A stretch of 64,000 bases of DNA from Micrasema longulum (taxonomy: Eukaryota; Arthropoda; Insecta; Trichoptera; Brachycentridae), in NCBI GenBank assembly GCA_022494885.1, contig JAGVSM010003708.1:1-64000 (forward strand), read 5' to 3'. Both the position numbers and the translations under genes were made by a program. Under the pieces are notes generated by a model. It saw only the letters and a list, made by a program, of their open reading frames with translations, had not been told where the DNA came from and ran no database searches. Shown here in pieces: positions 1 to 11,868 of the stretch. Numbering within the stretch: position 1 is the stretch's first letter; each line of letters opens with the position of its first letter.

Positions 1-1372
1 TTCCAAATAATCGGCCCCATGAAGAAATTTTCTGTACAAATGCAACGTGCAGTTAAAAATGTCTACATCAATACTGAGTCCGTTATAATTTCTACAGGTA
101 CGTCTAATGAATGAATTCGAGGTATAATTGTTTTAATTGTTATACTCACAGATTGAGCTCGATGGCAAGGCGCAGAATCATCTTGGAATATATGATTTGA
201 ATTAAATTCTGTAATGTCTTCAACTGTAGGAAACAAATGATTTTCCAAAATTTTTTTTTTTTTTTAATTTTTAAATTTTTTTATTTATTTTTCTTTTTTA
301 AATTCTAAACAATTTTTTTTAAATTCCCGCCAAACTGCAAAAGCAGTTTTTTTGCAGGGATTTCTCTCTTTAAACATTTTTGTAACACAATATAATAAAT
401 GTTTACATAAAATATTTTTTAAAAAATCTTAAAAATATCAATAAAATAAAAGTTTAAAAAAAATTTAATACAAGTAAATCAAGTCTTTTTTGAAAACGAA
501 ATATATAAAAAATAATAGTTTTGTATTGAATGGCATTCATAGTGCCTTGGACTATCTGTAGTGGACCCAAAACATGAGCTGTCATGCACCCCCATATCAT
601 GACATAGGGTGAATGCTTTACTGTTCGGGTAATACATTTAGGGTGAAATCTTTCGCCAGGTTTTCGCCGGACTATCGTCTTGCCATCTGGACCAAACACA
701 TTAAATTTAGATTCATCCGAAAAAATGACTTGTTGCCAATTGTCTATTGTCCAATTTTGGTGCATTTTGGCCCAATCTAGACAAGCCTTCTTCATTTTCT
801 CCCTTAAAAGGGGTTTTTTTGCGGGACTTCTTGCTTGGAACCCCTGCTCCAATAATCTCCTGTAAACTGTCCTCACTGAGAACGTGGTTTGGCAAGTAGA
901 CTGGATCTCTCCGTGTATTTCTGCAGCAGTTAGAAAACGATTTTGGTTGATAAGCTTGGCAACCAGCCGATCTTCTCTAGGAGTTGTCTTTCGCTGCCGA
1001 CCACTTCCCTTTTTTCGCTCCAGAGAGCCAGCTTCACAATTTTTTTTTTAAACTTTCTCACAGAACACTCCGAGAAACCGATTCTACGAGAAATTTCACG
1101 ATTCGACATATTTTCCTGTGAAAGAGTAATAATTTTCGATTTTACCGCGATAGACATTTGACCCGAACTCTCCATATTTTCGTAGCGATTTTTCTTCAGA
1201 CGTAGTTTTTAAAAGACTGATGAAGCTTTTAAAAATGTAATTACTTTAAATGTGTAGCCAATATATTCCTTAACAATAAACAAAAGCAATTGTTAAATAA
1301 TAAAATCGTTTCTAAGAAATAGAATCAGGTAAACTGGAAATTACGGATAGCGGGGTAAGTGCAAACTTTTTT
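1..1372 (-). mobile_element. Broken Tc1-like DNA transposon
   Basis: Minus-strand fragments encode a Tc1-family DDE transposase. The N-terminal part (about 1175-930) has a helix-turn-helix-like region with NREISRRIGFS; after a frame change, 876-535 carries the catalytic core around VIFSDESKFNVFGPDG (first catalytic Asp) and VMIWGCM. The frame is then interrupted by about 280 bases of T/A-rich sequence (250-535) before resuming at 248-63 with QDDSAPCHRA, the region of the second Asp. The third acidic residue would lie beyond base 1. A probable outer inverted repeat is at about 1325-1372, reading inward on the minus strand from a GGACAAAAAAAAG-type end. Frameshift, insertion and truncation make it non-functional. 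The family call is confident; the exact end at 1372 is inferred from the look of Tc1 termini, because the partner end is not in the window. Confidence 0.85.
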
Positions 1373-1442
1373 TTGTCCATAGGTGTATTTATTTTGTGAG
1401 GACGCCAATATATCATGCTTTAGAAAATAAAAAAATAAAATT

Positions 1443-1740
1443 AAATCCTTGCATTATTATTTTATTTTATTTTATTTAAGATTTTTACAGCTATTACATA
1501 AACAAAATAAGTAGAAAAATATTAACAATACTAGAGCCAATTTAAAAAATCCACTGTAAATCTAATGACACATAATATATAAGAAAAGAGTTTACGTAAT
1601 TGTATGTGTGTGACGTTTGTATTCATGTGTATGTGAATGTGTGTATGCGTGAATGAATAAGGGAGAGGGTACATGTGCCTGTGGGAATAAATGAGGGGGA
1701 GGGTGCGTGTGTGTGGGTGCGTAAGTATAAAAAAATAATT
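1443..1740 (-). mobile_element. LINE 3' end, minus orientation (tail only)
   Basis: The segment begins with a (TTTTA)n run, which is an A-rich tail when read on the minus strand. It continues into a GT/GGGA-rich stretch (1600-1720) and has no open frame. A comparable plus-strand segment with a CA/CCCA-rich stretch and an (AATAAA)n tail is found at 54890-55196, so both look like 5'-truncated non-LTR 3' UTRs. Confidence 0.45.
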
Positions 1741-2642
1741 GTGTAAAACTTGTAATTGTATTAAAAATGGTACAATAAAGAGCTTAGTAAAAATTTAGAT
1801 ACCTTTTTGTTAAATTTAAATCAAGAAATGTTATAAATTGTAATTTTTCAAAAGTATGTTAAATTTCAGAAACGTATTCTGAAAAAAAAGCATTCTATTT
1901 TAAAATTTAACTGATACGCACTGAATGAATAATGTGCGACGAGTCCCATACAATACGGCAGGTAACCACAAAATGCAGTAAATACGATATAATGTCAACA
2001 ATAAAGTTACAATAAATATTGTTAATGTAGATGAGTTTTTTTTTACTTTTATTAATTTATATATTACATACAATTGAGTTACATTTATTACAGCTTTTAG
2101 TCAGTACAGTCACTGAATCAAATTGTATCCACCTTGCTTCATCAAAAACCCTCCAGACATTTTTAAATCAGATCAGAAGGAAAAAGTTACTAATAGAATT
2201 TAATAAATTAAAAAGACATGAGTGACTTCTGTTGTATACATAAAACCTCCAAAACACAAACATCTGATTTTTCCTTGGTCTCCAAACTTTCAAATTGCGA
2301 TTTCTCAAAATGGTATTTTTGGGGTAGTGACTTTGCATGAACGGCGACGATATATAAGTTTAGTATTTTGTTATTTTAATGGTGTTCCTCTCCAAAAAAA
2401 TTCTTTCCTAAATTAATGAAATATCTGATCAATTTAAATATTTTGATAAATTGTCAAAATTACAATTTGATGATTTAAAACCAAATTGAAAGCTCATTTC
2501 ACTCAGTTTCTTTTTTATAACTTCTACATTAGATTATTATGACTACCATCTGAGTTTTATACAATATTTCATTTTTATCATTCATGTTTCAGATATTTAT
2601 CCTGCTATCATTTGTGACTTATTGATAACTTATGATTTACAG
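1741..2642. other. AT-rich sequence upstream of first visible Rabex-5 exon
   Basis: Short open frames occur here, but I found no A20-type zinc-finger pattern (Cys-x2-4-Cys, later Cys-x2-Cys) and no exon whose splice phase fits the exon at 2643, which needs one base from the preceding exon. It is probably an intron of the Rabex-5 gene. Confidence 0.4.
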
Positions 2643-5600
2643 ATGTTGGCCCTGGTGAAAGAGAAAATAAAGATAGAGGTCCTTTGGAGCTAATGATTCC
2701 ATCAAGTGAATATGAAAAGCAAAAAATTGATTTTTACAAATGTTTTCCAACATTAGATACCACAATTGAACGCGACACTCGCAAATACATCCAAACTTTT
2801 TTTATTAGCATAGCCAAGCAGTACCAACACAAAACAGTAGATGAGTTGTCGGACATGACTCAAAACTTTTACCAGGTAATTTTATATTTTATGCTCACAA
2901 ATTTCTCTTCTTCTTACCAATTTATTGAAGTAAGTAAAGATTTAAAGTATGTTATGCTCATCAAAGCATAATCGTATAAGACTTTAAAATAAAAGGGCCT
3001 AATTTTTTGTTGATGCATTATTTCATATCATCTGTATTTCTTTTATAAATATTTTCTTTATTTTTCCCCTACCTTTTTTTTTTTTTTTTAAAAAAGAAAT
3101 ATTTGCGTTCTTATGATTTACCCAAATATTTAATTTTGAGGGCCATTTTCAACGAGTTGTAAATAACTCACTATTAGAAAATGGAATCGAGTTGGGGTAG
3201 AAAGGGATTCGAACCACGGACCTTCGGTCCGTGAGTCCGAGACACTAACCACAGGACCACAACCCGATTTACCTTAATTCATCATGTTTTTTCTAAGCCT
3301 CCTTGGCATATACATTCAAACATAAAATAAATGACTTGACAATCTCTATATCAGAGCATCAACGTTTTTGTGTTTCATTCCAATATTCAAATTCCTTTTA
3401 GCAAAAAATAAGTATTAAATTTAAATAATGTATTACATATTCACTATCTAATAGATAGCGAATAATTTCATGATAATCTAAGATTTACATGTTTAATTAA
3501 TTGATTATAATCATGATTATTGTTCTAGGTATTAATTTCGATAATGGCTTTGACTCATTCTTGCATTTATTTTTTTCAATTTCGCTACTCAAATTTATGT
3601 GTATTTTTAGGTTTTTGCAAAACATATGGAAACTACTCAACATCACTACACTGAAGTAGACGCTGAAACAAGAGAACTTTTGTTAGATTTTGTTGAAAAA
3701 CATTCCATGACATACCTACATAGGTAAGTCTCCATTTATAGACAAAATAAATATTTATGTATACTTTATATCTTGAATTTTTTCTAAATACGATTTTGTA
3801 TTTTCAACAGTGTGTTATTCTCTCCGGCGAGTTGTGATGATGAAAAGAAAGATGCACAATTACAAAATAGAATTCGCCAGTTGTGTTGGGTTTCACCACA
3901 TCACCTAGATTCACGCATCGACCAAAGGAATTCTCAAGTTAGAGATCTACTATATGCTGCAATATCAGGTCAATATTATAATATGTAAATGTATATTCTC
4001 ATTTTTAAAAATAATCATTTACAAAATAGTAAAAATATAAGTCTTATGCCCCTGGACCTACCCCTACTTGCACAAACCTTTAGTCAGTTTTTTTTTATTT
4101 TAATGTTCTGTTTAATGTAACTATAAAAATTCTAATTGTGAGTTAAGCTCAGTTTTAGTAATGCCATAATCATATTTTCTGAGTTTCGTAGGATCAAATT
4201 TGTTTTTGGATTATCACAAAACCGTAGTTGAGATCCTTGTGATTCTAAACCCCGCAATTTTAATATGGCACCACTGAAACTAAGCTAAACTTTAAATATA
4301 AAAACTTGAGCTATTCATCATTCCCTTTCCGCACCTAATGGTGCATAGGGCACTGCATTGGTACACCGATCGCAGCGTATCTTGTTTTTTTTTTGTTACA
4401 TGAAGATAAGATGATCAGTCTTACGCTTCAGGTACCAGTCCACGGACTATGAAATATTCTAGTGTGAAAACACTCTTTTAAATAAATATTTCATATCAAC
4501 CATGTCGGGAATCGAACCCGAGACCTCTTGCTTGGTGGGCAAACGCGCTGACCATTACACTACGAGGCCGACTTTACCTCAATTATTCATGAGTGTTTAC
4601 TTTATCCCCTTCAAAGTAGTCACCATTAGAGGCAATGCACATATGTATGCCAATGTTTTTTTCCAATCTTCATAGCACTTCTCGTAGGCCAATTTTGGAA
4701 TTGTTTTTAGCTCCCTCTGTGAATTTTCTTTTATCACCTCATTCAAGTCTAAATGTTTTCCGCAAAGTATTTATTTGAGTTTAAGGAACAGGAAAAAGAC
4801 TCAAAGAGCCAAATCAGGTGAAAACAATACACGGGGAATGACTTTTATGTTGTTTTTTTGCCAAACGAAAAGTTATCTTTCCATAAATCTGGCCTTTGTT
4901 GATAAATATTCTCCCTCAAATGCTTCAATATATCTTAATAATATTCTTTATTGACCGTCTGGCCTGTTGAAAGCAACTCTGAGTGCACTACTCGATGAAA
5001 ACAGTCAACATCACCTTGATTTTTTTAGTGACATTGGCATGGTTTTTTGGGTTTTGGCTTAGTTGGCAAGCGCCACTCCGAAGATTGTCAACTTGTTTCC
5101 AAGTCATATTCACACACCCACATCTCATCACCTATAATTATGCACTGAAAAGCAGTATCGTCCATAGAAAGTTCGCAGAACACACCAAAGATTGACTTGT
5201 TTACACAGCTGCCACAAACAAACTGCATAACAGATTTTGCTAAAAATTTACACGTATGTCTATGAGAGTCCTATGAACCTTAAAAGAAAAATTCAATATC
5301 TTGAATGCGGTTCTTTTGAATTACAAATTCCAGGTCATATTTGATAACTGTGTATAATAAAATAAATATAAAACAACTTTGTTTTTAACCACTTATTTTT
5401 TATTTTTGTTCATTCATCATCATTTAATGCAGATTGTTGTGAAATCCTTGCTACATAAGAGTTGATCCCAAAAATGTACGATGATACCATCTTAGTTTTT
5501 TTATTTAAGTGTATGCAAATCGTAAAATAAACAGTTTTATTTTACAATTACATACCTAGGTATATCACAATAAATGTCTGAGTCTGGCCAAATTTTGTGA

Positions 5601-7887
5601 CTTATTTATTTATACAATTACTGACACAGTGGACCAAATATATGTCACTCATTCTCTTATTTCATAGATTCCCATCAAAAAAAATATATTTAATACTGTG
5701 ACTCATCTGTATATACAATTGTTAATATTTGATTTCAGAGTTGATAGCGATGGATAGCATCTTATCACCGGGCGGAAAATTATTCCGAGTGGTAGAATGT
5801 TGCCGCGGAGTGGTAAAATTGATAGGAGCCGCAAGTGGTGGTCCTGCATCAGCTGATGAACTACTTCCAGCTCTGATCTTCACGGTCCTCAAGGCAAACC
5901 CTCCCCGACTCACTAGCAACATTAACTTTGTAACTCGCTTCTGCAACGCTGCCAGACTTATGACGGGAGAAGGAGGATATTATTTCACCAATTTGGTATG
6001 TATTTTTACATTGAAATAATTTGCGTAAAGTTTGAATCCTTTATTAAACCAATCCTTTTTTGACAGTAAAAAAAAAACTGAATTAATAAGGAATCTGTAA
6101 CAATTTAATGTTGTTTTATTTTCAGTGTTGTGCAGTGTCTTTCATAGAAAATTTGACAGCAGAATCTTTAAATATGACTAAAGAGGATTTTGATGGCTTT
6201 ATGAGCTTACCAGCTATTGTTGGAGGCGGATCTTGGGTGAGTGGTTTTTAAAATTTATTGCTTTAACTAAAATAATTTTATAGCGCCTTTATTAAAAAAC
6301 TAGATTATTCTTTATTATTCGTTTTAAAATAGCTATTTTTTTTGTCATAATATCTACTACATATATAACTAGCACAATAATTTAAGGGTTTGAATGATTT
6401 TGCATATTTTGTATTTATCAAGCAATTATTGCACAAAAATTTACATTTGCAAATAACATATTTTTTCTATAAATCCTTGTAGGTTGCTGCACTTTCTCTT
6501 TGTGAGGGACTTCACGACCTTCAAGACCAAATTAAACACCTGCAAGAGCTCGATAAAAAAACAACCTTTATAGAAAATGAGGCAAAAAACCTGGCAGACC
6601 AAGTAGAAACATTTAAGGTATGCATCTCAATTTTCTAAATGCGTGACATCTTTAGTTACTTAATTAAATATTTCTCCAAAGTAAAACAATCTAGCAGACC
6701 AAGTAGAAACATTTTAAAGTTATAAATCTCAATTTTCTAAATGTGTCGGCCTCATATTGTAGTGGTCAGCGTGTTTGCCTTACACGCAAGAGGTCTCAGG
6801 TTCTATATCCGACATGGTTGACATGAAATATTTATTTTAAAAGGTGTTTTTACACTAGAATATTTCATAGTCCCTTTACTGACACCTAAGGCGTAAGACT
6901 GATCATCTTACTTTCGTCTAACAAAAAAATATCAAGACACATTGCGATTGATGTACTTAGGTACTTCAGTGTGATAAGGTGTGGAAAGAGAATGATGATG
7001 GTTTCTAAATGTTTTCCACCTCCAGTTACTTAAATCAATATTTGTCTTTATTAATTAAAAAATAAATAACTAACTTCACCTTTCAGGAAGAAATTTTAAA
7101 GAAAATATCCGACGTATTGGCACGCACCCCCTTAGATCTATCCAAAAAAACAATATTAATTGAACCTGGACCAGAAAAAATTATTGAGCCACTCGAAGAA
7201 GTAAAGAAAATGGAACTTTGCAATTTGCAGATACGCAGTAGTCCAGTAAGAAATATAGAGGATGTTTTTGATTCTTGTACAGATGACAATACAGCTGCAC
7301 TCATAGAAAGCATTCCCATCGCAACAACCAGTGAAATCATGACCTCCAGTCATTACACTACAGATTTAATGAATTCGCTGCCTTCAGATTCTCTCCACAA
7401 TTTGGCTTTAGATAATCCACCAATCACGACATTGAAAACAATCGGTTCTGGTGATTTTTTGTCTCCATCTCCACTCTTTGACTTTGGATCATTCGATACC
7501 CAATCTTTGGATGAACTAGCAACTCCCGATGAATATGGTTCTGAACAATTTATTCATGGCTTAACAAATGTCAACTACGATATTGATCTTTCTGATCTAA
7601 GTGCTGATAATAGTGCTGCAGAGGATGCACCAGCTCCCACTGAACACTTTAGACCAAAAGACCCTTTTAGTCCTGATGGAATAGTGAAACCGCAAACAAT
7701 TGATCCATGGCAAGCTATACCAACTGTTCCTGCTAAATCTTCTGATCAGTCCACCAGAAAGTCACAATTACCTCTGCAGTTACAGGATGAAGCAGCTTCC
7801 ATATTAGACACAAATGATTCGCCAACAACAGACTGCTTATTACCTTCACCAATAAAACCACTCAGCACATTTCAACAAAGTCAATAG
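2643..7887 (+). CDS. Rabex-5: Rabex-5 (RABGEF1) Rab5 guanine-nucleotide exchange factor, 5'-incomplete
   Basis: Seven exons join in frame: 2643-2875, 3611-3723, 3811-3968, 5739-5995, 6126-6236, 6483-6617 and 7087-7887 (stop TAG), giving about 602 visible residues. The family activates Rab5 on early endosomes through a helical bundle plus VPS9 domain. The visible start matches the helical bundle; the VPS9 core includes [15 protein letters not shown] and the signature [16 protein letters not shown], so the catalytic Asp and Tyr/Thr positions known for Rabex-5 are kept. The exon at 6483 encodes the coiled coil ([15 protein letters not shown]) that in homologues binds Rabaptin-5. The last exon adds a long Ser/Asp-rich tail with DPF and DPW tripeptides, longer than in vertebrate RABGEF1. 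The A20 zinc finger and MIU are absent; the first visible exon needs one base from an upstream exon, so the gene probably starts outside the window. Introns carry a mariner relic and SINEs. Identity is certain; the 3968 donor (GTCAAT) is weak but frame-consistent. Confidence 0.95.
3095..3272 (-). mobile_element. tRNA-derived SINE, family B (Rabex-5 intron)
   Basis: Reversed, it starts as GTTGTGGTCCTGTGGTTAG and has a box B-like GGTTCGAATCCC, then a body ending in AAATATTTGGGTAAATCATAAG. Whole or partial copies recur at 13935-14135, 30368-30525, 30526-30692, 36549-36597, 44105-44275 and 54515-54605, which defines the family from this window alone. Confidence 0.8.
4316..4572 (-). mobile_element. 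tRNA-derived SINE, family A (Rabex-5 intron)
   Basis: Read on the minus strand it begins GTCGGCCTCGTAGTGTAATGG (box A), includes a GGTTCGATTCCCGACATGG box B, and ends after GGTGCGGAAAGGGAATGATG. Other copies lie at 6745-7001, 11277-11488, 19147-19625 and, more diverged or truncated, at 29085-29330, 31552-31775, 58492-58612 and 59093-59242. Such heads carry an internal RNA polymerase III promoter; mobilisation would depend on a LINE partner. Confidence 0.88.
4585..5345 (-). mobile_element. Mariner transposase relic (Rabex-5 intron)
   Basis: The minus strand reads through stops as a decayed mariner transposase: [12 protein letters not shown], then a diverged QQARRSIKN segment, then [14 protein letters not shown] and finally [17 protein letters not shown], the conserved C-terminal helix region of mariner proteins. 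Several in-frame stops and the lost acidic motif show it is dead. It sits next to the family A SINE at 4316-4572 inside the third visible intron of the Rabex-5 gene. Borders are approximate. Confidence 0.75.
6593..7050 (+). repeat. Tandem copy of an exon/intron boundary, split by a SINE
   Basis: The last bases of the 6483-6617 exon, its donor and the start of its intron (6593-6680) recur about 99 bases downstream: GCAGACCAAGTAGAAACAT and TCTCAATTTTCTAAATG appear again at 6692-6743. The copy continues after the SINE at about 7012 (CCAGTTACTTAAAT resembles TTAGTTACTTAATT of the original). The second donor reads GTTATA instead of GTATGC. Confidence 0.75.
6745..7001 (+). mobile_element. tRNA-derived SINE, family A, with target duplication
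   Basis: A full-length family A copy: head GTCGGCCTCATATTGTAGTGG, diverged box B, body with ACACTAGAATATTTCATAGTCC, and a (GAT)n-like 3' end. It is flanked by the direct repeat TTTCTAAATG at 6734-6743 and 7002-7011, a target-site duplication showing retroposition into this intron. Confidence 0.9.
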
Positions 7888-8998
7888 AAAATAAATATCC
7901 AAGTTCATTGATATCATACTTTGAATTATGATTTTACTTCTAAATTTATTGTAAATCTTTAATTGAAATGCTTTTTTTTTTATTTTACCATTTAATTATA
8001 AATCTTACTTAAAATTTTAGGCAATGGTAACTAAGAAAAAATATGTAGGTTGAAACTAACCTTAAGGAAATAATTTATTACATTATGTGACACAAAATCT
8101 CTTTTATTAATAAAAATATACATACTATAATTAGCGAATCAATTTCATGTTAAACAACCCAAAGAAAAGTGTAATAAAATAAAATATGTAAATAAAGAAA
8201 TAAATAGTGGAAGAAAGAATAATAATTGTAGGACAAAAATAATGATAAAGGATACAGATTTGAATGCAGATGTTTCATTGAAAATAGACATGAGATACTA
8301 GGATATATGCTCACCAATTTATTTCAAAATAACTGAAAAACTGAGTTAAGTTGTGTTGCGTCTTCCGTTTGGGTAATTTTTCTGCGCATCTCAATTTGGC
8401 AATGTTCTGGATTTTGCTGATTTGGTAGTGTGTTTAAAATTACATGTTACCACATGATGTCAAATTCACAGAATATGTAATGCATGTCAATTTAACCAAA
8501 TTAGACTTAATGCGCATCTAAGGTCATTGGAAGACTACTCAATTTTACTCTGCCTACCAAATTTATATTTCTTCTCTTATTTTAGGTGTAATTAAGTATT
8601 TACATGTTTTGTAAAATATAAATGTGTACCTTGAGAAAATAGTTCTTTAGACATTTTACATATATACATATACATAGAACAGTTTAAATTGCCGTGCCAC
8701 CAGCGCATATCCCGATGATAGCTATTTTTAATATTTATTCGCTCAATGTAAACTCCGTATTCATTTATATTAAACAATTTTTATTCATTTCATAGATCTA
8801 TCGTAATATATTCAGCGGTGAGATTTAATGTATTATTCCAATATACCCCTATAATAGCCCTACACCTGTTGGAGTAACTGATGAGGCAATATTCATCTTG
8901 TAGAACTATCAGGTTACTTATTTCTCGGAAGAGACATGAAATTTTAATTACATACGCAGTAGTATTCTACTGATGATTTGATTAGGTGTTTCTAATCA
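7888..8998. other. Rabex-5 3' UTR and spacer
   Basis: AT-rich sequence after the Rabex-5 stop. Candidate polyadenylation hexamers AATAAA or close variants occur at about 7891 and 8108. No gene or clear repeat was seen through 8998. Confidence 0.5.
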
Positions 8999-9008
8999 GA
9001 GATGATGC

Positions 9009-9095
9009 AGACATTTGCGATCGCAGAGCTTCGGAATCATTTCAGACATCTGCATTCGCAGAGCTTCGAAATCATTTCAGACATCTGCATTCGCA
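9009..9095. repeat. 35-base tandem repeat, about 2.5 copies
   Basis: Units begin AGACATCTGCATTCGCAGAG and are followed by CTTCGAAATCATTTC. Copies are at 9009-9043 and 9044-9078 with a partial third at 9079-9095; the copies differ by only a few bases. Confidence 0.85.
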
Positions 9096-9304
9096 TCCAC
9101 AACATTGTGTTGAATATCTTTAGAGGATGTGATGAGAATTCAAATTAGTGCAAGTTTCTCAGAGATGGATCCGGCACTGTACATCAAAAAGTTACTTGTT
9201 TCAAGTGTAAGTCAAACTAGACTAACAATTCCAAATCCCATCATCAGAAATTGTACTACAATGTGCATTGGATGTCTAAAGTGATGATGAAGGAACTAAA
9301 GTAG

Positions 9305-9790
9305 TATTTCAAATGTTTTCCCTCTGTTGCAAAAAAAATCTATCTGAATAACTCCCTAGGGAGAAAATACAGCCTGTCTGCAAACATTTGGACATACTCG
9401 AAACATTGTTGAATCAACTGACTGGTAAAAGAAGTATAAAAATTGGAAAATACTTTTCAGGTGTTGCCTAGTAGGTGAATTGGTTCAGTCGGATTAATCT
9501 CACCCGCATGATAAAGGTTTCAGCTTTTTTACTTCACAAAAGTCAACCGTTGGAAGAGTTGCGGAAATGTGGATGTTTTAACATAGTCAGGATGGTGAAT
9601 GTGACACAGTGTGTAAAATGGCCACTTAAACCAGCCAATGACAGGTCATAAGCCCTGTAAATGCCTTGACTTCCATATTCCCTCCTTAAAAATGTTTTCC
9701 CTCTGTTGCAACAAATTTAGATCTGAATAACTCCCTAGGGAGGAAATCCAGCCTGTCTGCAAGCATTTGGACATACTCAAAACATTGTTA
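9305..9790 (+). mobile_element. tRNA-derived SINE, family C, with an adjacent second tail
   Basis: The head at about 9458 reads TTGCCTAGTAGGTGAATTGG (box A-like), the body includes CACTTAAACCAGCCAATGAC and GTCATAAGCCCTGTAAATGC, and the tail carries ATAACTCCCTAGGGAGG and TTTGGACATACTC. Another copy of the tail lies just upstream at 9310-9405. Relatives lie at 10000-10135 (-), 14178-14450 (+), 15880-16295, and diverged at 29925-30115 and 60095-60250. Confidence 0.75.
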
Positions 9791-9999
9791 AGCGCAATCA
9801 ATTTGTTTTTGTGCTAAACAAGCATTCTACTTTGTGATTCTAATTTATATATTTCATAGTATTCCATTTGTTTAATTTATGTTTGTATTTTATTTCATGT
9901 TTGCACAGGAATTGGACCAAAGGCAGTTTCTTAGTATGTTGCATAAGTGTGCTGCCGTGTAAAATATGAATAAACAGTTTTTTGAGTATGTACAATCAT

Positions 10000-10135
10000 T
10001 TGTAGACAGGCTGGATTTCCTCCCTAGGGAGTTATTTGGATCTAAATTTGATGCAACAGAGAGGGAAAACATTTTTGTGAAGGTAATATGGAAGTCTAGG
10101 CATTTACAGGGCTTATGATCTGTCATAAGCATTGT
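10000..10135 (-). mobile_element. SINE family C fragment, minus orientation
   Basis: This is the reverse complement of the family C tail: CCTCCCTAGGGAGTTAT, CAACAGAGAGGGAAAAC and GCATTTACAGGGCTTATGA. It is truncated before the tRNA-like head. Confidence 0.7.
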
Positions 10136-11276
10136 ATCAGTTGAATAAAAATAAGAAATACAAAGAAATGAGGATTTACTGCAACATTACACTCGTACAC
10201 AATATGAAACCTCCGTGTTATTATATTTATAAATGTTTTTATACTTTTTTTCATTTATCTGCTGTATACTATTTGAAGTGTTTATTTCTACACTATGTAT
10301 TTTTCGTAAGGTAAAATGCACCGCTTGCTGTGTATTGTTGTTGCAGTTAAATTTTTTTTTTTTTTAATTCAATATGAGTTCCAAAAGATCTAGCGGGATT
10401 GTCTCTAGCGGATGACCTTATCTTGTCAACTCACACATGCGCTAATCTTCACCGTGCATATTTCATTTGCACGAGAAGTTTGTGTGAAAAATACCAAATG
10501 CGATGACTTGAGCGAGTAGTACACTTCGTAGCGGTAAGTCGTGTATTAGAGGGATAAGACAATATTCACTCGCTTGTTACCTCATAGATAAGAATTTCTA
10601 TAATTTAGTTACAAACAATATTAGTGCAAGTGTACCTAAACAGAAGTAATGGCGGATTTGGCAATCTGATGCGCGGGCTGTCATTGCACATATCGTTTGT
10701 TTATAACACAATGTTAGACTTGTTTTTTCATTATATTGCAATATAATATGTACTAAGAAATGCACTGCCAGTATTTTTTTTCAAGGGGCATTTTATTACT
10801 TTTAAAAACAAGAAAAATAGTTCAAACTGGTGTTTTACCCGTCAGGCGCCACAAGCGAGATATCTCACGCATGGTAGTGTAACATGAACATTTGCATGAA
10901 TGTTTTACCTCAATTTAACATTGCCTAAAATTAATAGAGACAATTCCACTTTTGATTCTGCATGATATCCTCTAACAAAACTCATCCGATTGCTCTTTCC
11001 CATAAGCATTCCAAAATCTGTAGAATTTGTCTGGGATGGTTAAGAGTGTTAGCAATATTCAACTAATTATTTAAAAAAAATCGTATCACACATATTTTAA
11101 AACAATATTCCATCAATCAAGTGGGTCAATCAAGGTACGATTGAAAATAAAACCTTTCTTTTTTTATTATCCTTTTCCTTGGACTATCATCGTACGATTA
11201 AAAATAGGATGATCAATCAAAAAAATTCCAGTTGCAGTCCTGGAAAATTATGCATTAGTTACTTACAAGAAACAAA
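10136..11276. other. Intergenic spacer, no gene seen
   Basis: AT-rich with a somewhat richer-complexity stretch at about 10380-10560. I recognise neither a coding segment nor a known repeat here. Confidence 0.35.
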
Positions 11277-11488
11277 GTCGGCCTTATGGTGTAATGTTCA
11301 GGGCGTTTGCCTACTATGCAAGAGGTCTCAGGTTCGATTCCCAACAGGGTGTTTTTACACTAGAATATTTCATAGTCCCTGGACTGGTACCTGAAGCGTA
11401 AGACTGATCATCTTACTGTCATGTAACAGAATGATCAAGATATGCTGCAATTGGTGTATTCGGTGCGAAAAGGGAATGATGATAATGA
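11277..11488 (+). mobile_element. tRNA-derived SINE, family A
   Basis: Head GTCGGCCTTATGGTGTAATG, box B GGTTCGATTCCC, body ACACTAGAATATTTCATAGTCC and end GGGAATGATGATAATG. Flanking ACTTACAAGAAAC and ACTTACAGGAACC (about 11260 and 11488) look like an imperfect target-site duplication. Confidence 0.88.
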
Positions 11489-11868
11489 CTTACAGGAACC
11501 ACAAAGACCAGAAGTTTTCTATTTTATTTTACTTTGCACTAGCACTGCAATCGCATTTTTAAAAATGTATAAATCTATGGAGGATAAAGATATTTAATCA
11601 ATAAAGTTAACTGGCATTTTAAATATCCATCTTAATCAATAAATCACTATTTTTTGCATCTGAGGGTGTAATTATCATGGTCATAAATATCAGGTATTAT
11701 CACATTATTTGTTTTCAGAATCGCCTGCCTGTTCATGTAGAATAAATCCGAAATTCATAATATAGATAAAATGGAGTTTCAAAGTTTGACAAAACTATAA
11801 ACTTAATCAACAGAGCAACTGGCCTAGTCAACTATTTTCTTCTTTTATATTTCGTGGGGGTTACCTAC
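11489..11868. other. AT-rich spacer between SINE and MITE
   Basis: Beyond the SINE target duplication I see no coding segment and no repeat that I can recognise. Confidence 0.3.

Noticed and set aside
2096..2225. Frame reading LASSKTLQTFLNQIRRKKLL considered as an upstream Rabex-5 exon
   Set aside because: It has an acceptor-like TTACAG, but no GT donor in the phase needed to join the exon at 2643, and no A20 or MIU signature.
5722..5946. Minus-strand frame opposite the Rabex-5 VPS9 exon
   Set aside because: It is the antisense shadow of a conserved exon.
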